Below, piece after piece: positions 27,535-35,840 of a DNA stretch of 64,000 bases. The notes beneath the pieces are model-generated. The model was not told the DNA's origin and did not search any database. It saw only the letters and a program-made list of their open reading frames with translations. The position numbers and the translations under genes are program-made. The stretch is from Sphingomonas sp. PP-CE-1A-559 (lineage in GTDB: Bacteria; Pseudomonadota; Alphaproteobacteria; Sphingomonadales; Sphingomonadaceae), in assembly GCF_004340965.1 (NCBI RefSeq), contig NZ_SLYA01000002.1, positions 620,001 through 684,000 of the forward strand, given 5' to 3'. Numbering within the stretch: the stretch's first letter is position 1; each line of letters opens with the position of its first letter.

Positions 27535-27716
27535 TCTCGGTAACCAACTGTCATCATACCAACACATTCCCGGCCTAACCGCCCAACCGGGGAGTGAGCG
27601 TCGCGAGGCGTCGTCGGGCCGTCCGGGGAGGGCGGTCGATGGCGCGTAGAGACGTTGCGTATTGGGATGTGCGGCCGGTCGTCAGGGACGCCGCTGCACT
27701 ATTGGGGAATATCATC

Positions 27717-30065
27717 TTGAAGATTTCGGTCGTTAAGTCGGCGTTGATGCTCGGCGTCGCGTTTGGTTCGGTTGTGGGTGGCTCGGCTGCGTTCGCACAG
27801 GCCGCGCCGGTCCAGGATCAGGCCCAGACTCAGGCTGGGCAGTCTGCTTCCGAGGAAGGCTTGGACGACATCGTCGTCACCGCCGAGCGCCGCTCGGAAA
27901 ACCTCCAGAAGGTCCCGCTCTCGGTCGGCGTCGCGTCGGGCGATGCACTGCGCGCCTATACCGCAGGCGGCGACGACACGCTGCTCGCGCTGTCGGGCCG
28001 CGTCCCCGGCCTGTACGTCGAATCGACCACCGGCCGCATCTTCCCGCGTTTCTACATCCGCGGCCTCGGCAATATCGATTTCTACCTCGGTGCATCGCAG
28101 CCGGTCACGATCATCCAGGACGACGTGATCCTCGAGCATGTCGTGCTGAAGTCGAACCCGGTGTTCGACGTCCGTCAGGTCGAAGTCCTGCGTGGTCCGC
28201 AGGGCTCGCTGTTCGGGCGCAACACCACCGCCGGCATCATCAAGTTCGACACGAACAAGCCGACCAACGACTTCGAGAGCCGCGCATCGGCCTCGGTCGG
28301 CAGCTATGGCAGCGTCAGCCTCGATGCGGGCGTCGGTGGTCCGCTGATCAAGGACCTCCTCTCGATCCGCCTGTCGACGCTGCTCCAGCACCGCTCGGAT
28401 TACATCGACAACGCCTATGCCGGTGTAAGCCAGGACAGCACCGCGACGCCGCGCAAGGACGCGATGGGCGGCTTCGACGATCGCAACGTCCGCGTGCAGC
28501 TTGCGCTGACACCGGGCGAACGCTTCACGCTCGACCTGTCGGGCCACGCGCGCTGGTATGACGGCACCTCGACGTTGTTCCACCGCGGCGCGCTCAAGAA
28601 GGGTTCGAACGACGTCTCCGCCGAGCCGCGCAACACCGTGTCGCTCGACGAGGGGAACGACAACCCGCAGAGCTACAACACCTATGGCGGCTCGGCGCGT
28701 GCGTCCTACGACTTCGGTCCAGCCACGCTGACCTCGATCACCGCATACGAGACCACGTCGGGGTTCAGCCGCGGCGATACCGATGGTGGTGCGGGCGCGA
28801 ACTTCCCGGTCCGCGGCGTCGCGAACGGCTTCGGCCAGTCGCAGGGCCAGATCCGCGATCTGGATCAATGGTCGCAGGAATTGCGCGTTGCCGGCACCCC
28901 CGGTGGCCGCTTCAACTGGCAGCTCGGTGGCTTGTACTTCGACAACCGCGACATCACCGATTTCTACCAGCGGACGTTCTTCCTGACGACGGCGGCGCGC
29001 AATCCCAACAACTGGGTGCGGTTGCATGACGTCAATACCTCGTGGGCGGGCTTCGGCCAGGTCAGCTATGAGTTGATGGACAAGCTGACGGTCACACTCG
29101 GCGGGCGCATCACCGAGGACAAGAAGCGTACGCAGCTGCTGAAGACCGTTCAGAATGCGGCTGGCGTCAATCAGTATCCGACCAACTTCCGCCGCGACGT
29201 CACGCTGAAGTCGACCAAGCCGAGCTGGGATGCGAGCATCCTGTACCAGGCGAGCCCCGACATCAGCCTGTATTCGCGCGTCGCCCAAGGCTTCCGCGGA
29301 CCGACGATCCAGGGTCGTTCGGCGGTGTTCAACTCCGACTTCTCGACCGCGAATTCCGAGACGATCCTGTCGTGGGAGACGGGGATCAAGACGCGTCTGC
29401 TCGACAATACGCTGACGCTCAACGCCACGGTGTTCGGCTACCGCGTCAACGATATCCAGCTGAACGGCAACGACGTCAACGGCAACGGCATCCTGTTCAA
29501 CGGCAACAAGGCCGAGGCGTACGGCATGGAAGCCGAGGCCAATTGGAAGCCGGTACCGAACCTCACGCTAGGCGCCGGCCTCAGCCTGTTGCACAGCGCG
29601 ATCCGGGACAAGACGACTGAGGTGCAGATCTGCGCGCTCAATAATATCGTGGTCTGCACGCCCTCGGCGCCGGTCCGCGCGGTTCCCGGCGCTTTCGGTA
29701 CGACGTACCTGGTCAAGATCGACGGCGAGCCGCTGCCGAATGCGCCGGAATACAATGTCGACCTTACCGCGCGCTATGACCAGCCGCTCGGCAATGGCGG
29801 TCGCGCGTTCATCGCAGGCGACTTCAACATCCAGGGCTACACGCAGTTCGTGCTGTACAAGACCAAGGAGTTCACCGCGAACGGCAACTTCGAGGGCGGG
29901 CTGAAGATCGGTTACGCGGCGCCGGACGATGCGTACGAACTGGCTGTGTTCGCCCGCAACATCACTGGCGAGAAGAACCTAAAGGGCGTGATCGAGAACT
30001 ACATGGCGGCGGTATTCAACGAACCGCGGATCATCGGCGTTTCGCTCAGCGGCAAGTTCCGCTGA
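27717..30065 (+). CDS. TonB-dependent receptor
   Basis: This is an outer-membrane active-transport channel of 782 residues from a TTG at 27717, which has GGGGAA upstream and gives a clean signal peptide (MKISVVKSALMLGVAFG, then AFAQA). Longer starts at 27594 or 27639 add about 40 residues before the signal. The TonB box is DDIVVTAERR after the signal, and the plug follows with RGLGNIDFYLG and LRGPQGSLFGRNTTAG. The barrel ends in aromatic FR. The 3' half contains repeated NGN-type turns near residue 585. No transporter partner, sensor or enzyme lies next to it, so the substrate cannot be assigned. Confidence 0.92.
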   Translation: MKISVVKSALMLGVAFGSVVGGSAAFAQAAPVQDQAQTQAGQSASEEGLDDIVVTAERRSENLQKVPLSVGVASGDALRAYTAGGDDTLLALSGRVPGLYVESTTGRIFPRFYIRGLGNIDFYLGASQPVTIIQDDVILEHVVLKSNPVFDVRQVEVLRGPQGSLFGRNTTAGIIKFDTNKPTNDFESRASASVGSYGSVSLDAGVGGPLIKDLLSIRLSTLLQHRSDYIDNAYAGVSQDSTATPRKDAMGGFDDRNVRVQLALTPGERFTLDLSGHARWYDGTSTLFHRGALKKGSNDVSAEPRNTVSLDEGNDNPQSYNTYGGSARASYDFGPATLTSITAYETTSGFSRGDTDGGAGANFPVRGVANGFGQSQGQIRDLDQWSQELRVAGTPGGRFNWQLGGLYFDNRDITDFYQRTFFLTTAARNPNNWVRLHDVNTSWAGFGQVSYELMDKLTVTLGGRITEDKKRTQLLKTVQNAAGVNQYPTNFRRDVTLKSTKPSWDASILYQASPDISLYSRVAQGFRGPTIQGRSAVFNSDFSTANSETILSWETGIKTRLLDNTLTLNATVFGYRVNDIQLNGNDVNGNGILFNGNKAEAYGMEAEANWKPVPNLTLGAGLSLLHSAIRDKTTEVQICALNNIVVCTPSAPVRAVPGAFGTTYLVKIDGEPLPNAPEYNVDLTARYDQPLGNGGRAFIAGDFNIQGYTQFVLYKTKEFTANGNFEGGLKIGYAAPDDAYELAVFARNITGEKNLKGVIENYMAAVFNEPRIIGVSLSGKFR

Positions 30066-30070
30066 TCTGA

Positions 30071-30209
30071 CCTCCCGCTTGCGGGGGGCTTCTCTTCCCC
30101 CCTCCCGTAAGCGGGAGGGGCTGGGGGTGGGCTCGCGCTATCGTCAAGGGCAGCATGTGTTGGGGCCGGGCGCTCACCCCTCGGTCCCCTCCCGCTCGCG
30201 GGAGGGGAT
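30071..30209. repeat. Dispersed palindrome family C, expanded copy
   Basis: Three C-type arms occur here: CCTCCCGCTTGCGGGGGG, CCTCCCGTAAGCGGGAGGGG and CCCCTCCCGCTCGCGGGAGG. They flank a 60-base unique segment. It looks like two incomplete copies placed head to tail. It fills most of the gap between the receptor and the fused glycosyltransferase gene, and I see no gene there. Confidence 0.7.
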
Positions 30210-30337
30210 GCATAAGAGCTATCGGCCCGTCCCTAAACTACGCGTGACGCATTTTTCAGCAGCGCGGGCGCAAACGGCATTGTAGCGCAACGTTGCGGCG
30301 AGTTGCCGTTTTCCTTCGGCCGGTTGATACTCGCTCC

Positions 30338-33300
30338 ATGTCGCTCAATCCCGTATTCTATGATGCAAGCGGCCGTCGTCGTCGGCGGTTCACCTTTGGC
30401 GTCGCGGCGTTCATCGCCCTGCTGCTGCTGTCGATCGCGATGTTCGCCGTCTCGATCGGTGCGGTGCCGACTGCGCCGCTGCTGCCGATCGAGCCCGAGC
30501 ACCCTGCGCTCCACAAGCTGCCCGCACCGCGCGGCGGTATCCTCCGCGAGACCCGGCGCGACCTCAATTACTACGCCAAGCAGCTGTTCGGGACGAGTGC
30601 GGCCAAGCCCGGTGTCGGCAACGGCGCCAACCCGCCGCTCGCGATCGCCTTCCACGCGCCGTGGGACGAAGCCAGCACGGCGAGCCTCGCGCGGCACGTC
30701 GAGCAGCTCGACTGGCTGATCCCCGGCTGGGTATCGATCACCGGCAAGGATCACCACATCACCGTGTTCCGCGACCAGGCCGGGCGCGATATCCTGAACA
30801 AGGCGGTGCACCGCCCGATGATCCTGCCGATGGTGCAGAACGCCGTCGACGGCAATTGGGACGGCGCCGGTAGTGCCGCGCTGTTCGCCGATCCGAAGGC
30901 GCGCGCCGCCTTCCTCGACAAGCTGGTGCCGTTCCTCAGCGCGAACCATGCCGGCGGCGTATTCTACGATTTCGAGGACCTGCCCGCATCGGCGCAACCC
31001 AACTACCGCGCGTTCCTAGCCGAGACACGTGCGCGGTTCGCCCCGCGCGGTTGGGTCGTCGCGATCGCGGCGCCGGTCGCCAACCCCGACTGGAACCTGC
31101 CCGCCTACGCCAAGGTGACCGACAAGGTCTTCCTGATGGCCTATGACGAGCACGAGACGAGCGGCGCGCCTGGGCCGATCGCGTCGCAACGCTGGTTCGC
31201 GCGCATGGTCGCCGACGCCGCGCGCGGGATCCCCCCCGCCAAGCTGGTCGTCGCGATCGGCTCCTATGCCTATGACTGGCACGCCGGCGCGGACAGCGGC
31301 AACGGCGATGCGCTCGACGTCGAGGAGGCGTGGCAGGCCGCAGCGGACTCGGGCACCGTCCCGACCTTCGACAAGACCAGCGGCAACAGCAGCTTCGCCT
31401 ATTCGGAGGGCGGGGTGCAGCATCAGGTTTGGCTGCTCGACGCGGCGTCGGCGTACAACCAGATCGCGTTCCTGCAAAAGGCGGGCCTCGGCAGCGTCGC
31501 GCTGTGGCGTCTCGGCTCCGAGGATCCTGGCCTCTGGTCGATCTGGGGTCGCGACCACCGGAAACTGCCGATCCCCGATTCGATCGATAACATGCCGGCC
31601 GGCACCAATGTCGATATCGAAGGCAGCGGCGAAATCCTCAAGATCGCCGCCGAGCCCGTCACCGGCATTCGCGACGCGGTGCCGGCGAAGGACGGCACGA
31701 TCGCCGACGTCAACTTCACGCGGATGCCATCGCCCTATGTCGTGGTGCGGACCGGCTATCGTCCGAAGCAACTGGCGCTGACGTTCGACGACGGGCCCGA
31801 TCCCGAATGGACGCCGCAGATCCTCGACATCCTCAAGCGCGAGCATGCGCCCGCGACGTTCTTCGTCATCGGCGAGAACGCGCTCACCGAACGGCCTTTG
31901 CTCCAGCGGATGGTCGACGAAGGCCATGAGATCGGCAGCCATACCTATACGCATCCCAACCTCGCGAACGTCTCGCAGCGGCAGGTGAAGTACGAGCTGA
32001 ACACCACGCAGCGGCTGTTCCAGGCGTTCACCGGGCGCTCGCTCCGGCTGTTCCGCGCACCCTATTTCGGCGATGCCGAGCCGAGCACCGCGGACGAGAT
32101 CCTGCCCGCGCTCGAGGCGCAGCAGCGCGGCTATATCTCGGTCGGTCTTCACGTCGATCCCGACGACTGGAAGCGGCCCGGCGTACAGGCGATCATTGAC
32201 CGGACCATTGCGGGCGTCGAGGCGGGCAACCCGGAGCGCAGCGGTAACGTCATCCTGCTCCACGACGCCGGCGGCAACCGCGCCCAAACCGTCGCTGCAC
32301 TCCCAATCATCATCGAGCGATTGCGCGCGATGGGCTACAGCTTCGTCCCCGTCTCGACGCTCGCGGGGCTCTCGCGCAATCAATCGATGCCGGTGATCTC
32401 GTCGAGCGACCGTGTCGCCGCGGTTGCCGATCTCGCGCTGTTCAGCACGCTCGGCGGCATCGTCGTCGCGCTCCGCTGGATCTTCGGGATCGCGATCACG
32501 ATTGGCATCATTCGCGCGCTGGCCCTGTCCGCACTCGCGTTGATTCAGGCCCGTCGCGAATTGAAGACCGTGTTTCCGGCGATCGATCCGTCGCGGTTCG
32601 TCACGGTGATGATCCCCGCGTTCAACGAGGAGCGCGTGATCGTCCGCGCCGTGGAGGGCGTGCTGGCGTCGAACGACGTCGCGATCGAGGTTATCGTGAT
32701 CGACGACGGATCGAGCGACGGCACCAGCCGCGTCGTCGCCGAGGCGTTCGCCGGCGACGACCGGGTCCGCCTGCTGACGTTGGAGAATGGCGGCAAGGCG
32801 CGCGCGCTCAACCGCGGGCTCGAACTGGCGCGCGGCGAGATCGTGATCGCACTCGACGCCGATACGCAGTTCGAGCCGATGACGATCGCTCGCCTCGCAC
32901 GGTGGTTCGACGATCCGAAGCTCGGCGCGGTTGCGGGTAACGCGAAGGTCGGCAACCGCGTCAATCTGATCACCAAATGGCAGGCGCTCGAATACATCAC
33001 CGCGCAGAATCTCGAACGGCGTGCGCTCGCGCGGCTGAACGCGATGACGGTCGTGCCGGGTGCGGTCGGCGCATGGCGGCTGGAGGCGATCCGCAGCGTC
33101 GGCGGTTATCCCGACGACACGCTTGCGGAGGATCAGGACCTCACGATCGCGATCCAGCGCCACGGCTGGAAGGTGCAGTACGATCAGTTCGCGATCGCCT
33201 GGACCGAGGCGCCCGAGACGATGCGTGCACTTGCCAAACAGCGGTTCCGCTGGGCGTTCGGGACGTTGCAGTGTCTCTACAAGCACCGGTCGGCGATCGG

Positions 33301-33706
33301 CAGTTCGCATCCGCGCGGTCTAGGTTGGGTAGGGTTGCCGCAGGCGATCGTGTTCCAGATCGTGCTCGCATCGATCTCGCCGATTATCGATCTCGCGCTG
33401 CTGGTCAGCTTCGCCTCGACCTATCTTGCGGTGCAGGCGCATGGCTGGGAACAGACGAGCCACGACGTCTATACGATGCTCGCCTATTGGCTGATCTTCA
33501 CCGCGATCGATTTGCTCGCAGCGACGATCGCGTTCGCGCTGGAGCGCAAGGAACGCTGGCGGCTGCTCTGGCTGCTGATCCCGCAGCGGATCGGCTACCG
33601 TCAGGTGATGTACTACGTCGTGCTGAAGGCGATCGCCCAGGCGTTGCGTGGGCCGCTGGTCGGCTGGGGCAAGCTGGCGCGGACCGGACGGGTCACTGCG
33701 AACTAG
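30338..33706 (+). CDS. GH18-like, polysaccharide deacetylase and family 2 glycosyltransferase fusion
   Basis: This is a 1122-residue membrane protein with three enzymes in one chain. A TM helix (about residues 20-42) leads to a GH18-like domain (100-420) with VFYDFEDLP as the DxxE-type motif. A NodB deacetylase follows (LTFDDGPD near 481, HTYTHPN near 534, LRLFRAPYF). After TM helices near 700-735 comes a GT2 domain: VMIPAFNEE near 753, DDGSSDGT near 788, LDADTQFEP near 841 and KQRFRW near 967 (Q/RxxRW). C-terminal TM helices close it. The plan resembles a PgaB/PgaC-like poly-N-acetylglucosamine system on one polypeptide. The ATG at 30338 avoids a longer upstream frame. Confidence 0.9.
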   Translation: MSLNPVFYDASGRRRRRFTFGVAAFIALLLLSIAMFAVSIGAVPTAPLLPIEPEHPALHKLPAPRGGILRETRRDLNYYAKQLFGTSAAKPGVGNGANPPLAIAFHAPWDEASTASLARHVEQLDWLIPGWVSITGKDHHITVFRDQAGRDILNKAVHRPMILPMVQNAVDGNWDGAGSAALFADPKARAAFLDKLVPFLSANHAGGVFYDFEDLPASAQPNYRAFLAETRARFAPRGWVVAIAAPVANPDWNLPAYAKVTDKVFLMAYDEHETSGAPGPIASQRWFARMVADAARGIPPAKLVVAIGSYAYDWHAGADSGNGDALDVEEAWQAAADSGTVPTFDKTSGNSSFAYSEGGVQHQVWLLDAASAYNQIAFLQKAGLGSVALWRLGSEDPGLWSIWGRDHRKLPIPDSIDNMPAGTNVDIEGSGEILKIAAEPVTGIRDAVPAKDGTIADVNFTRMPSPYVVVRTGYRPKQLALTFDDGPDPEWTPQILDILKREHAPATFFVIGENALTERPLLQRMVDEGHEIGSHTYTHPNLANVSQRQVKYELNTTQRLFQAFTGRSLRLFRAPYFGDAEPSTADEILPALEAQQRGYISVGLHVDPDDWKRPGVQAIIDRTIAGVEAGNPERSGNVILLHDAGGNRAQTVAALPIIIERLRAMGYSFVPVSTLAGLSRNQSMPVISSSDRVAAVADLALFSTLGGIVVALRWIFGIAITIGIIRALALSALALIQARRELKTVFPAIDPSRFVTVMIPAFNEERVIVRAVEGVLASNDVAIEVIVIDDGSSDGTSRVVAEAFAGDDRVRLLTLENGGKARALNRGLELARGEIVIALDADTQFEPMTIARLARWFDDPKLGAVAGNAKVGNRVNLITKWQALEYITAQNLERRALARLNAMTVVPGAVGAWRLEAIRSVGGYPDDTLAEDQDLTIAIQRHGWKVQYDQFAIAWTEAPETMRALAKQRFRWAFGTLQCLYKHRSAIGSSHPRGLGWVGLPQAIVFQIVLASISPIIDLALLVSFASTYLAVQAHGWEQTSHDVYTMLAYWLIFTAIDLLAATIAFALERKERWRLLWLLIPQRIGYRQVMYYVVLKAIAQALRGPLVGWGKLARTGRVTAN

Positions 33707-33731
33707 GCGCGCAACGTATCGAACCGACTGG

Positions 33732-33756
33732 CGTTATGGCCCGGCGCTATATATCG
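33732..33756 (+). promoter_or_regulatory. Possible Mo-box upstream of modA
   Basis: CGTTAT, a 10-base GC-rich spacer and TATATATCG form an imperfect inverted repeat. It resembles the ModE-type consensus CGTTATATA-N6-TATATAACG. It lies 30 bases before the modA start. The match is partial, so it is only a candidate site. Confidence 0.4.
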
Positions 33757-33785
33757 GTACGCGCAGAGTTCGAGAGGTAGGTGGC

Positions 33786-34544
33786 ATGCGGTATCTGACG
33801 ACGGCGCTGGTGATGGCGGCAAGTCTTGGGGTGACGGGTGCGCAGGCACAACAGCGCCCTCCGTTGGTGCTCGCTGCCGCGTCGTTGCAGGAGTCGCTGA
33901 CCGCGGCCGCCGACGCATGGGCGAAGAAGGGGCATGTAAAGCCGACGATCTCGTTCGCGGCATCGTCGGCGCTCGCGCGGCAGGTCGAGTCCGGTGCGCC
34001 GGCGGATTTGTTCGTGTCGGCGGACGAGGATTGGATGAATGAACTCGCCACTAAGAACCTGATCGTCGCCAGCACCCGCGTCACGTTCCTCGGCAACCGT
34101 CTCGTCGTCGCGGCGCCGGCGGGTAGCAAGGTAAGAATCCCGGTGCGCCCACCCGCTGCGCTTGTTCGCGTACTGACCGCCGGACCGTTGGCGATGGCGG
34201 ATACCGCCGTGCCCGCCGGAAAGTATGGTCAGGCGTCGCTTGAGAAGCTCGGAGTCTGGGCGCAGGTGTCGCCAAAGGTGGTGCGCGCGGAAAATGTCCG
34301 CGCAACGCTGGCGCTGGTCGAGCGCGGCGCGGCGCCGCTCGCGATCGTTTACGCGACTGATGCCAAGGCGTCGGCCAAGGTTCGTATCGCTGGCGTCTTC
34401 CCGGAGGCAACGCACCCGGCGATCACTTATCCGATCGCGCGGCTGAAGACGTCGATGAACCCGGAGGCCGAGGGCTTCCGCCGCTTCCTCGTCTCGCGTG
34501 CGGGCAAGGCGATTTTCGTCCGCTACGGGTTCTCCGCGCGCTAG
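33786..34544 (+). CDS. modA: Molybdate ABC transporter substrate-binding protein ModA
   Basis: This is a 252-residue periplasmic binding protein for molybdate or tungstate. Signal peptide: MRYLTTALVMAASLGVTGAQ, with cleavage after AQA. The mature part starts LVLAAASLQESLTAAADAW, with the ASL pocket. It continues with FAASSALARQVESGAPADLF, which holds the second Ser/Ala pocket residues, and IVYATDAK near 200. The start at 33786 follows AGGTAGGTGG, and the longer frame back to 33648 lies inside the preceding gene. The stop overlaps the modB start by one base. It is the first gene of modABC. Confidence 0.95.
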   Translation: MRYLTTALVMAASLGVTGAQAQQRPPLVLAAASLQESLTAAADAWAKKGHVKPTISFAASSALARQVESGAPADLFVSADEDWMNELATKNLIVASTRVTFLGNRLVVAAPAGSKVRIPVRPPAALVRVLTAGPLAMADTAVPAGKYGQASLEKLGVWAQVSPKVVRAENVRATLALVERGAAPLAIVYATDAKASAKVRIAGVFPEATHPAITYPIARLKTSMNPEAEGFRRFLVSRAGKAIFVRYGFSAR

Positions 34545-35233
34545 TGCTCGACGCGACCGAATGGGGGATCGTCGCGCTGTCGTTGAAGGTCGGCGGCGTC
34601 GCGATGGCGGCGACCTTGCCGATCGCGTTCGCGCTCGCGTGGCTGCTCGCGCGCGTCCGTTTTCCGGGCAAAGTCGTCGTAGACGCGGCGATCCATCTGC
34701 CGTTGGTCGTGCCGCCGGTCGTCACCGGTTGGCTGTTGCTGCTCGCGTTCGGTCCCAATGGCCCGATCGGCGCTTGGCTGCAGGAGTGGTTCGGCGTGAC
34801 GGTCTTGTTCCGCTGGACCGGCGCGGCGATCGCGGCGGGCGTCATGGCGCTGCCATTGATGGTGCGTGCGATGCGGATCTCGATCGAGGCGGTCGATAGG
34901 CGGCTCGAGAATGCGGCGCGAACGCTGGGTGCGGGGCCGTGGCGCGTGTTCTGGACGCTGACGTTGCCGCTCAGTATCCCAGGCGTGCTGGCCGGCGCGG
35001 TACTCGGCTTTGCGCGATCGATCGGTGAGTTCGGCGCGACGATTACCTTCGTTTCCAACGTGCCCGGCGAGACGCAGACCTTGCCGCTGGCGATCTATTC
35101 GGCGCTCCAGCAACCCGGCGCCGATGCGCTTGTGTGGCGATTATCGTGCGTATCCGTGGGCTTGTCGTTGATCGCTCTGATTGCGTCGGAACTGTTGACG
35201 CGCCGGGCGGGGCGGGGTCTCCATGTCCTTTGA
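34544..35233 (+). CDS. modB: Molybdate ABC transporter permease ModB
   Basis: This is a 229-residue inner-membrane permease with about five TM helices. The EAA loop that contacts the ATPase is AARTLGAGPWRVFWTLTLPL near residue 125, followed by the coupling stretch GVLAGAVLGFARSIGEFGAT. The start is GTG at 34544, overlapping the modA stop by one base. The C-terminal end overlaps modC by 11 bases. The order A-B-C and the tight overlaps show one transcript. Confidence 0.95.
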   Translation: MLDATEWGIVALSLKVGGVAMAATLPIAFALAWLLARVRFPGKVVVDAAIHLPLVVPPVVTGWLLLLAFGPNGPIGAWLQEWFGVTVLFRWTGAAIAAGVMALPLMVRAMRISIEAVDRRLENAARTLGAGPWRVFWTLTLPLSIPGVLAGAVLGFARSIGEFGATITFVSNVPGETQTLPLAIYSALQQPGADALVWRLSCVSVGLSLIALIASELLTRRAGRGLHVL

Positions 35234-35822
35234 GATCGATATCGAGAAGCGGCTCGGCGATACGCAGGTGTCTTTGACGCTGGAGGCGGGCGAAGGGGCT
35301 ACGGTGCTGTTCGGCCCGTCTGGCGTCGGCAAATCCAGCGTTCTCAACATGGTCGCCGGGCTACTCCGCCCCGACCGCGGCCGGATCGCGGTCGATGGCG
35401 AAACGCTGTTCGGCGACGGCTTGGACGTACCACCCGAGCGCAGGAGAGCGGGATATGTCTTTCAGGAAGCGCGATTATTCCCGCATAAGCGCGTGCGCGC
35501 GAACCTGCTGTACGGCGTTCGTGGCGAAGCGGAGCGGTTCGAGGACATCATCGGCTTTCTAGGCATCGGTCATCTGCTCGATCGCTGGCCGCGCACGCTC
35601 TCCGGCGGCGAAGCGCAGCGAGTGGCGATCGGCCGGGCGCTGCTCAGCCAACCGCGCTTCCTGTTGCTCGACGAGCCGCTGTCGTCGCTCGATCGTGCGC
35701 GCCGCGAAGAGATCATGCTGGCGATCGAGCATGTTCGCGACGTGCTCAAGCTTCCGATCCTGATGGTGACGCACGACCCTGAAGAGGCCGAGCGGATCGG
35801 AAACCGGGTCGTGCGGATGTAA
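35223..35822 (+). CDS. modC: Molybdate ABC transporter ATP-binding protein ModC, short form
   Basis: This is a 199-residue ATPase. Walker A is GPSGVGKSS near residue 31, the Q-loop VFQEARLFPHKRV near 79, the signature LSGGEAQRVAIGRALL near 126, Walker B LLLDEPLSSLD, and the switch His in VTHDPEEA. Typical ModC has a C-terminal Mop/TOBE domain of about 130 residues that is absent here, because the frame ends right after the ATPase. It stops 19 bases before the convergent glycosidase gene. Function in uptake should be kept, since the TOBE part is mainly regulatory. Confidence 0.93.
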   Translation: MSFEIDIEKRLGDTQVSLTLEAGEGATVLFGPSGVGKSSVLNMVAGLLRPDRGRIAVDGETLFGDGLDVPPERRRAGYVFQEARLFPHKRVRANLLYGVRGEAERFEDIIGFLGIGHLLDRWPRTLSGGEAQRVAIGRALLSQPRFLLLDEPLSSLDRARREEIMLAIEHVRDVLKLPILMVTHDPEEAERIGNRVVRM

Positions 35823-35840
35823 CTTCGCGGATGAGCAAGG

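Noticed and set aside
27594..27716. Longer N terminus for the TonB-dependent receptor
   Set aside because: It would place about 41 Arg-rich residues before the signal peptide. The TTG at 27717 has a ribosome site at the right distance.
31016..33310. 764-codon minus-strand frame opposite the fused glycosyltransferase
   Set aside because: Antisense shadow of a gene with three clear catalytic domains. It has no recognisable motif of its own.
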